From positions 1-64,000 of the forward strand of contig DMPC01000164.1 of assembly GCA_003456155.1 (NCBI GenBank): a stretch of DNA of 64,000 nucleotides, given 5' to 3'. The position numbers and the translations under genes are program-made. A model generated the notes under the pieces. That model was given only the letters and a program-made list of their open reading frames with translations. It was not told the DNA's origin and did not search any database. Every line of letters starts with the position of its first letter. Position 1 is the first letter of the stretch. This document shows, piece by piece, positions 58,613 to 64,000 of the stretch. The DNA is from Actinomycetota bacterium (GTDB lineage Bacteria; Actinomycetota; Actinomycetes; S36-B12).

Positions 58613-59922
58613 GATCCGACCCTCGCCTGCGCAGCAGCCAAGATTGCGTCGACATCGACGCGCATCACCCGGCGATCGTCCACGACCACCTGCCCGGCCA
58701 CCAGAACATGCCGCACGTCCGAGCGACCGGCCGCGAACACGACCGCCGTGTAGGGGTCATGCAACGGGGTCAGGTGCGGGACCCGCGCGTCGATCAGGAC
58801 GAGGTCCGCCTCCTTGCCGACCTCGACCGATCCGAGGCGATCGCCCAGACCCAGGGACCGGGCCCCCTCCAGGGTCGCCATCCGTACGACGTCTGCCGCG
58901 GATATCGCCGCGGGATCGTCCCGGACGAGCCTGGCCAGATTCGCCGCAAGCCGCATCACCGCGAACATGTCCAGATCGTTGCTGGACGAGCAGCCATCCG
59001 TGCCCAGGCCGACCCTGATGCCATCTGACCGGTAGCCCACGATGTCCGCGGCACCACTGGCCAGCTTCAGATTCGATCCCGGGCAGTGCGCGACGCTGGC
59101 TCCCGCGGCCGAGATCACCCGCCTGTCGTCCGCATCGAGCCGGACACCGTGAGCCAGCACCGGCTGAAGCGAGAGGACGCCGCTCACATCGAGGCAGGCT
59201 GTCGGGCGCATCCCCCGGGACTCCAACGTGTCGCGGTTCTCCGACTCGTTCTCCGACGTGTGCGTCGTGATGATGCCCTCGGTCTCACGAGCAAGCTCGG
59301 CGATCTGGGAGAGATTCTCGATGTCGACCGTGAAGGGTGCATGCGGCATGTAGGCGACGGGCACGTATGGTCCCCCGATGCGCCGGACGACCTCCGGCCA
59401 GGCGCGCGCGATCTCCATCCGCTGCTCCCACGACAGCCCGTCAGGGCCGGGGAAGGAGAAGAACACGGGCCCGATCACATGACGCAGACCCGCCGAGACC
59501 GCACCGCGATGCGCCGCCTCGGGATGGAAGTACATGTCCAGCGCCGTCGTGGTGCCACCGAGCAGAGCCTCGACAGCGCCCAGACGAGCACCGAGCTCGA
59601 CGCCCTCCGGATCCATCACGCGGGCCTCCTCAGCCCACACCAGAGACAAGAATCCCTGCAGGTCGACGTTCTCCGCGACTCCGCGCAGGAGGGTCATGGG
59701 CAGATGCGTATGGAGGTTCACGAGGCCGGGCAGAATCAGATGCCCTCGGGCGTCGATCACCCGATCAGCCTCGATCGCGTCCCTCAGCTCCGTCGCCGGA
59801 CCCATCGCCACGATGCGGCCGTCGGCGATCGCCACAGACGTATCCGGGAGCGCCGTGGCCTGCTCGTCGCACACCAGCACGAAACGCGCGGAATCGAGCA
59901 GCAGGTCAGCCCGCATCGGCAA
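58609..59922 (-). CDS. Amidohydrolase, probable S-methylthioadenosine/S-adenosylhomocysteine/5'-deoxyadenosine deaminase
   Basis: 437 residues of the cytosine-deaminase-like amidohydrolases. HTHLPMTLLRGV supplies the first two metal His residues. THTSENESEN, AHCPGSNLKLASG and GTDGCSSSNDLDMF supply the further metal and catalytic residues in the MtaD/DadD pattern. It overlaps the end of the phosphorylase gene by 17 bases. Since that phosphorylase looks specific for 6-oxopurines, this enzyme probably deaminates methylthioadenosine to methylthioinosine first. Guanine or other aminohydrolase activity is less likely. Confidence 0.88.
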   Translation of the reverse strand: MPMRADLLLDSARFVLVCDEQATALPDTSVAIADGRIVAMGPATELRDAIEADRVIDARGHLILPGLVNLHTHLPMTLLRGVAENVDLQGFLSLVWAEEARVMDPEGVELGARLGAVEALLGGTTTALDMYFHPEAAHRGAVSAGLRHVIGPVFFSFPGPDGLSWEQRMEIARAWPEVVRRIGGPYVPVAYMPHAPFTVDIENLSQIAELARETEGIITTHTSENESENRDTLESRGMRPTACLDVSGVLSLQPVLAHGVRLDADDRRVISAAGASVAHCPGSNLKLASGAADIVGYRSDGIRVGLGTDGCSSSNDLDMFAVMRLAANLARLVRDDPAAISAADVVRMATLEGARSLGLGDRLGSVEVGKEADLVLIDARVPHLTPLHDPYTAVVFAAGRSDVRHVLVAGQVVVDDRRVMRVDVDAILAAAQARVGS

Positions 59923-60646
59923 GCCTCCGCGCTGCCTCCACGAGGATCCTGCTCACCGTCTCCGCTCCGTCGGCGACGACGGCCATCACGTCCTCGATCG
60001 TGATCTCCGGCCCCAGCCCCGCCGCCGGATTCGCCACGAGGCAGATCGACGCGTAGGGCAGTCCGCGCTCCTTGGCGAGGACCACCTCCGGCACGCCCGT
60101 CATGCCGACCACGGTCGCTCCCATCGCCTGCGCCATGCGGATCTCCGCCCGCGTCTCGAAGCGCGGTCCCTCGAATGCGGCGTAGATGCCGGTGTCCTCG
60201 ACCGCGATCCCGAGGGCGTCGGCAGCCTGGAGCAGGACTGCCCTCAGACGCCTGTCGTAGGGCTCGGTCATGTCGACATGGACGACGCCCTCCGGAGTCG
60301 AGCCGTCGAAGAAGGTGGACGGACGTGACTTCGTGAAGTCGAGGAAGTCGTCGACCACCGCGATGGCACCCGAGTCGAGGCCGATGCCACCGACGACGTT
60401 GACGGCGATGACCTCCGTGACCCCGAGCATGCGCAGGGCGTCGATGTTGGCCCGGTAGTTGACCAGGTGGGGCGGAACGGAGTGGTCAGCGCCGTGGCGG
60501 GTGAGGAAGACGACCCGTCGACCGTGCATCCCTCCCACGACCGCCCGCGCCAGCCCGTACGACGTGTCGACGTCGATCTGCTCGGGATCGTCCAGGGAGT
60601 CCAACGAGTAGAAGCCGGTACCGGCGATCACGCCGAGGGCGCTCAC
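59906..60646 (-). CDS. S-methyl-5'-thioinosine phosphorylase-type nucleoside phosphorylase (MTAP family)
   Basis: 246 residues. VIAGTGF, LTRHGADH, FEGPRFETRAEI and GMTGVPEVVLAKE place it in the MTAP/PNP family. At the base-recognition site human MTAP has TDYDCW; here residues 205-210 read ANPAAG, with Asn206 as in 6-oxopurine enzymes and in Pseudomonas MTI phosphorylase. I therefore infer methylthioinosine plus phosphate to methylthioribose 1-phosphate plus hypoxanthine. The GTG start overlaps the cdd stop (GTGA), so longer upstream starts were rejected. Confidence 0.85.
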   Translation of the reverse strand: MSALGVIAGTGFYSLDSLDDPEQIDVDTSYGLARAVVGGMHGRRVVFLTRHGADHSVPPHLVNYRANIDALRMLGVTEVIAVNVVGGIGLDSGAIAVVDDFLDFTKSRPSTFFDGSTPEGVVHVDMTEPYDRRLRAVLLQAADALGIAVEDTGIYAAFEGPRFETRAEIRMAQAMGATVVGMTGVPEVVLAKERGLPYASICLVANPAAGLGPEITIEDVMAVVADGAETVSRILVEAARRLADAG

Positions 60647-61053
60647 GGGAGCTGATCCGGGCCGAAGCCGTCGGGGAGGAGAAAGGACAGCGGCACGGGG
60701 CCGCCCTCGCGGTCGACCAGCAGATCGCCGCCACCGTGCTCGAAGAGAAGCTGACGGCAGCGACCGCAGGGCAGCAGTGCACCGGGGTTGGGGCCGACGC
60801 AGGCGAAGGCGACCAGCCGCCCGCGGTCTCCCGGGCGTCCCGTGCGGACGAGATCCCCGAGCATCGAGCACTCAGCACACAGCGTCACCCCGATGGAGGC
60901 GTTCTCGACATTGCTGCCGGTCACGATCCGGCCGTCATCCGTCAGGGCCGCAGCGCCCACCGGGTGGTTCGAATAGGGCGCATAGGCGAGAGTGCGGGCG
61001 CTGCGGGCTGCCTGCCGGAGCTGCTCCCACATGCCCTCGTCGATCTCATGCAT
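60643..61053 (-). CDS. cdd: Cytidine deaminase
   Basis: 136 residues of the short tetrameric type. Zinc and catalytic residues are Cys59 and Glu61 in TLCAECS and Cys96/Cys99 in LPCGRCRQ. It converts cytidine and deoxycytidine to uridine forms. It overlaps mtnD by 8 bases and the phosphorylase gene by 4, so it is embedded in the methylthioadenosine operon. No pyrimidine phosphorylase is in the window. Confidence 0.95.
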   Translation of the reverse strand: MHEIDEGMWEQLRQAARSARTLAYAPYSNHPVGAAALTDDGRIVTGSNVENASIGVTLCAECSMLGDLVRTGRPGDRGRLVAFACVGPNPGALLPCGRCRQLLFEHGGGDLLVDREGGPVPLSFLLPDGFGPDQLP

Positions 61054-61636
61054 TACTGGGAGCCTGGGTCAACTCGTCGAAGGTCGGGAATCGAGAGGCG
61101 ATGTCGCTTCCCGTGAAGGAGCCGACCCAGCCGTCATCGCTGCGGAAGAAGCGGATCGCCGTGAAGTCGGGCAGCGTCCCCATGTCGAACCAGTGCGTGG
61201 TGAGGGCGGGAACACTGAGCAGGTCGCCCTTGGTGCACAGCATCGCGAGCACACGCTCCCCGATGTGCAGGTAGAACACTCCGCTGCCGTGGGCGAAGAA
61301 GCGGATCTCCTCCTCATCATGGGTGTGCTCGTTCAGGAAACGGGCACGTGCGGCGGTCGCCGTCTCCAGCAGCTCCTCGGGGCTCTCCGGCGTCAGGTGG
61401 AGCTGGGCGACATCGACGAGTGTGTAGCCCTGTGATGCGCAGAGACGCTCGATCAGCGCGGCATACGAGTCGAGAACCTGCTCCTGGCTGCTCGACGCAT
61501 CGACATCGTCACGCACCTCGAGTCGGTCGAAGGTGATGCCCACGGCAGCCAGCTCGTCGCCGATGCGGAGGGGATCAGAGGTGCGCAGCACCGGCTCGGT
61601 CGGCTCTGTTTCGGACCAGATGGTGAGCATCGTCAT
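61046..61636 (-). CDS. mtnD: Acireductone dioxygenase
   Basis: 196 residues. The metal ligands of the ARD cupin are in place: H104, H106 and E110 in HTHDEEE, and H148 in TTHWFD. It oxidises the acireductone from MtnC to 2-keto-4-methylthiobutyrate and formate (Fe) or to a CO-releasing off-pathway product (Ni). The ATG at 61636 has GGAGG at proper distance; the frame is open further upstream without support. mtnB lies 31 bases upstream. Confidence 0.93.
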   Translation of the reverse strand: MTMLTIWSETEPTEPVLRTSDPLRIGDELAAVGITFDRLEVRDDVDASSSQEQVLDSYAALIERLCASQGYTLVDVAQLHLTPESPEELLETATAARARFLNEHTHDEEEIRFFAHGSGVFYLHIGERVLAMLCTKGDLLSVPALTTHWFDMGTLPDFTAIRFFRSDDGWVGSFTGSDIASRFPTFDELTQAPSNA

Positions 61637-61667
61637 GACGGGAACCTCCGGGGTGTCGTGGAGATCA

Positions 61668-62291
61668 TTATGGACGGCGCCCCGGGGGCGCGACGAGATC
61701 GAGAAGCAGCGCGTGCTGCAGCAGCCAGTCGGCGCTCTCGGTGCGATTCGCCGCATCGTCCAGCGAGGCGCCCCAGACATACATGCCGTGGTCGGCGACC
61801 AGCACCACGGGCACGGCGGGGTTGAGAGCCCTCCGGATGCGCTCACTGAGGACAGCCATGTCCTGGCTGTTCTCCACCACAGGAACGGTGTAGACGTCCC
61901 CTTCCGCCGAGCAGCCGAGCCCCTTCATCTGCTCGACCCCGGTGAGTGCCACGCCGCTCGGCCAACGGGCCGCTGCGAGCACCGACGACATCGCATGCAC
62001 GTGGACCACGGACCTCGCCCCCGAGACGTCGACGATGGCCGCATGGACGGGCGCCTCCGCGCTGGGGGCGTGGCTCTGGCCCTCCAGGGCTTGTCCCATC
62101 GCATCCGTGATCACCGCATGCTCAGGCTGGGTCGCGTGCTTGGCGATGCCGCTGGCGCTGACCAGCAGGTGGCGAGGGTCCTCCTGGGCGACCACGGAGA
62201 CATTGCCGGAGGTTCCGCGCATCCAGCCGAGGTCGTACAGGTGCCGGGTGGTGGCGGCCAGCCGCACCGCGCGTCCATGCTCGAGGGACAT
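61668..62291 (-). CDS. mtnB: Methylthioribulose-1-phosphate dehydratase
   Basis: 207 residues of the class II aldolase/araD fold. MRGTSGNVSV binds phosphate; E79 and the zinc ligands H97 and H99 (VVHVHAMS) and a later ADHGMYVWG complete the site. It dehydrates methylthioribulose 1-phosphate to the diketo intermediate for MtnC. There is no SD; TAGTGT lies six bases before the ATG, so it is probably leaderless. It heads the operon mtnB-mtnD-cdd-phosphorylase-deaminase-DUF985-SDR. Confidence 0.92.
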   Translation of the reverse strand: MSLEHGRAVRLAATTRHLYDLGWMRGTSGNVSVVAQEDPRHLLVSASGIAKHATQPEHAVITDAMGQALEGQSHAPSAEAPVHAAIVDVSGARSVVHVHAMSSVLAAARWPSGVALTGVEQMKGLGCSAEGDVYTVPVVENSQDMAVLSERIRRALNPAVPVVLVADHGMYVWGASLDDAANRTESADWLLQHALLLDLVAPPGRRP

Positions 62292-62297
62292 GCCCGG

Positions 62298-62327
62298 ACA
62301 CTAGCGCCCGTGCCACGGGGCTAGCGT
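62298..62327. promoter_or_regulatory. Overlapping divergent promoters of mtnB and mtnC
   Basis: The minus-strand -10 TAGTGT (62298-62303) for mtnB and the plus-strand -10 TAGCGT (62322-62327) for mtnC lie about one -10/-35 distance apart, so each occupies the other's -35 position. They are parts of an imperfect palindrome CTAGCG...GGGCTAG (62301-62324), a possible operator for joint control. Confidence 0.45.
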
Positions 62328-62365
62328 TCGATCCTCGGGGGGAACGACAGCACGAGGAGGGAGCC

Positions 62366-63100
62366 ATGGAGCCGATCACCTGCGACGCGATCGTCGTCGA
62401 TATCGAGGGGACGACGAGTGCAGCGAGCCACGTCTACGACGTCCTGTTCCCCTACGCCCGCAGACGCCTGCGCGAGTGGATCGCCTCCCACCCCGATGAC
62501 CCGGCAACTGCGGATGCGGTGGCGCGGGTCGCCGAGCAGATCAACGCCTCCCCAGAGGACATCGACGCGATCGTCGCCGAGCTTCAGCGCTGGATAGACC
62601 AGGACATCAAGGCTGAGCCGCTCAAGGCACTACAGGGCCTCATCTGGTCGGACGGCTACGCCCGTGGGGATCTCACCTCCCATGTCTTCGACGATGTGCC
62701 TGCCTCCCTCGCCGCTTGGGCCGACCAGGGCCTGCTGCTGGCCGTCTACTCGTCGGGCTCGGTTGCCGCTCAGCGGGCCCTCTTCGCGAATGCCCCCGGA
62801 GGTGACCTCAACCCGCTGTTCTCGGCGAACTTCGACCTGTCGACTGCGGGCCCCAAGAAGGAGCCCGATTCCTACCGCCGCATCTCCTCGGCGCTCGGCA
62901 TCCCTGCGGATCGACTGCTGTTCCTCTCCGACATCCAGGCGGAGATCGACGCAGCACGCACTGCCGGCTGGCAGGCCGTGGGGGTGCTGCGCGCCGGGGA
63001 GGCACAGGCGACGGTCACGGGCGCACCACGACTCTCGCGATTCGACGAGCTGGCCGTCGTCAGAGCGGGACGCGACGACTCTCGGGCTGGCCGTACGTGA
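62366..63100 (+). CDS. mtnC: Acireductone synthase (enolase-phosphatase E1)
   Basis: 244 residues of the HAD superfamily. Nucleophile motif VVDIEGTTS (Asp12), AVYSSGSVAAQRALF, and LSDIQAEIDAARTAGW with the acidic metal site. It enolises and dephosphorylates the MtnB product to acireductone. GAGGAGGG precedes the ATG. It is the only rightward gene among the mtn genes and its last 41 bases overlap the end of the convergent aldolase gene. Confidence 0.95.
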   Translation: MEPITCDAIVVDIEGTTSAASHVYDVLFPYARRRLREWIASHPDDPATADAVARVAEQINASPEDIDAIVAELQRWIDQDIKAEPLKALQGLIWSDGYARGDLTSHVFDDVPASLAAWADQGLLLAVYSSGSVAAQRALFANAPGGDLNPLFSANFDLSTAGPKKEPDSYRRISSALGIPADRLLFLSDIQAEIDAARTAGWQAVGVLRAGEAQATVTGAPRLSRFDELAVVRAGRDDSRAGRT

Positions 63101-63707
63101 GGAAGCTGTCCCGAGCGATGTCCATCTGCTCGTCGGTGAGCAGGACGGGCGAGCCCGCCGCACGAGCGATCAGGTACTGACGGCACAGCACCTCGACCTC
63201 CAGCGCCAGGGACACGGCCTTCTGCAGATCCGGGCCGAGGGCCAGCATCCCGTGGTTGGCCATCAGGCAGGCGCGACGGTCGCCGAGAGCGGCCTTGACG
63301 GCATCGGAGAGCTCTTGGGTGCCGTAGGGGGCGTAGGCGGAGCAGACGATCTCGCGCCCTCCCGCCTTGGCCACCTGGTAGTGGAAAGGGGGAAGGTTCT
63401 CCCGCAGGGACGCCAGCGCGGTGGCATAGGTCGAGTGCGTGTGCACGATGGCGCCGGCATCAGGCCGGGCCAGGTAGATGTCGCGATGAATCCGCCACTC
63501 GCTCGTCGGCACGCCGTCCGAACGACAGGCACCATCGAGGCCGAGCAGGACCATCCGTTCCGGTGAGAGCTCCGACGGCGGTATGGCGGACGGCGTCACA
63601 AGCAGGCCATCGTCGACGCGGATGGAGAGATTGCCGGACGTGCCCGCGTTCAGGCCCCGCTCGTCGAGCCAGCGCAGGGCGTCGTTCAGCGCCTCGGCGG
63701 CGGTCAT
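63060..63707 (-). CDS. Class II aldolase, probable 5-deoxyribulose/methylthioribulose 1-phosphate aldolase (DHAP shunt)
   Basis: 215 residues. AGTSGNLS for phosphate, E70, zinc ligands H89 and H91 (IVHTHSTYA), and the segment LPPFHYQVAKAGG, which I associate with DrdA/Ald2-type aldolases. These cleave 5-deoxyribulose 1-phosphate or methylthioribulose 1-phosphate to DHAP and an aldehyde. It overlaps the mtnA stop (ATGA), so isomerase and aldolase are co-translated, as in deoxyribose-disposal operons. L-fuculose phosphate aldolase is the main alternative. Confidence 0.83.
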   Translation of the reverse strand: MTAAEALNDALRWLDERGLNAGTSGNLSIRVDDGLLVTPSAIPPSELSPERMVLLGLDGACRSDGVPTSEWRIHRDIYLARPDAGAIVHTHSTYATALASLRENLPPFHYQVAKAGGREIVCSAYAPYGTQELSDAVKAALGDRRACLMANHGMLALGPDLQKAVSLALEVEVLCRQYLIARAAGSPVLLTDEQMDIARDSFLTYGQPESRRVPL

Positions 63708-64000
63708 GGTCTCTCCGCCACGAGGGCATCGACATGCTTCACACCGTCCGGCTCGACGACGCAACACTCGGTCACGAGGGCATCGATGAGACGCGATGGG
63801 GTCACGTCGAAGGCCGGATTGAATCCCCGCGCACCCGGGGGCGCCGTGGCCACACCGGCGAGGGACGTGACCTCGGCACCGTCGCGGAGCTCGATGTGGA
63901 TGTCATCGCCCGACGGCGTCGACAGGTCGACCGTCGAGGAGGGGGCGGCCACCACGAAGGGGATTCCGGCATCAGCGCAGGCCAGGGCCACGCCGAGCGA
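63704..64000 (-). CDS. mtnA: Methylthioribose-1-phosphate isomerase, C-terminal part (cut by the window edge)
   Basis: About 98 C-terminal residues are visible; the N-terminus lies beyond base 64000. VVAAPSSTVDL and NPAFDVTPSRLIDALVTE are the characteristic end of MtnA/eIF2B-alpha-like isomerases. It converts methylthioribose 1-phosphate (and 5-deoxyribose 1-phosphate) to the ribulose 1-phosphate used by both MtnB and the adjoining aldolase. Its TGA overlaps the aldolase ATG. Confidence 0.9.
   Translation of the reverse strand, partial: SLGVALACADAGIPFVVAAPSSTVDLSTPSGDDIHIELRDGAEVTSLAGVATAPPGARGFNPAFDVTPSRLIDALVTECCVVEPDGVKHVDALVAERP

Overview
The window reads as a chromosomal segment of a high-GC actinobacterium (Actinomycetota). 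The evidence is strong G+C bias, many GTG starts, GTGA/ATGA stop-start overlaps, an LpdA-type quinone reductase, a putative F420-type LLM oxidoreductase, AcoR-like regulators without the sigma-54 contact loop, and leaderless-looking TANNNT-N6-RTG starts. Coding density is very high: no gap exceeds 300 bases. I see no rRNA, tRNA, CRISPR array, transposase or integrase. I cannot name a genus.

Region 1 (1-4590) is nucleoside salvage: lpdA (cut by the window edge), purine nucleoside phosphorylase, a phosphopentomutase-type sugar phosphomutase and convergent deoC. Together they turn (deoxy)nucleosides into pentose 1-phosphate, pentose 5-phosphate and triose phosphate plus acetaldehyde.

Region 2 (about 4.65-48 kb) is a catabolic block that looks inserted into that salvage neighbourhood. 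Cluster A (4.65-27.8 kb) holds a thiolase, an AMP-forming and an ADP-forming acyl-CoA ligase, Zn-alcohol and aldehyde dehydrogenases, a thiolase-like/DUF35 pair, a lactonase-like MBL hydrolase, a split transketolase, a GldA-like dehydrogenase, a ribose-class ABC importer with a fused ATPase-permease, an LLM oxidoreductase, SDRs and a GAF/Fis regulator. Cluster B (27.9-48 kb) holds a TetR gene with two candidate operators, an ACAD10/11-like kinase, a Baeyer-Villiger monooxygenase, a rhodanese, an amino-alcohol kinase/PLP phospho-lyase pair, HyuA/HyuB, a second fused-ATPase importer, SDRs and a second GAF/Fis regulator. Divergent promoters of the block share a TGGGACAC-type element, with a TGAGACGT variant repeated in front of importer operon B. 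The substrates are not evident from sequence. The logic is import, oxidation to aldehyde/acid/ester, CoA activation, then C-C cleavage.

Region 3 (48.5-64 kb) returns to nucleoside and methylthioadenosine salvage: adenosine deaminase, an EamA transporter, a BMP-type nucleoside ABC importer, a deaminase plus 6-oxopurine-type MTI phosphorylase, cytidine deaminase, and methionine-salvage genes mtnD, mtnB, mtnC and mtnA (cut by the edge), together with a class II aldolase that suggests a second, DHAP-yielding branch.
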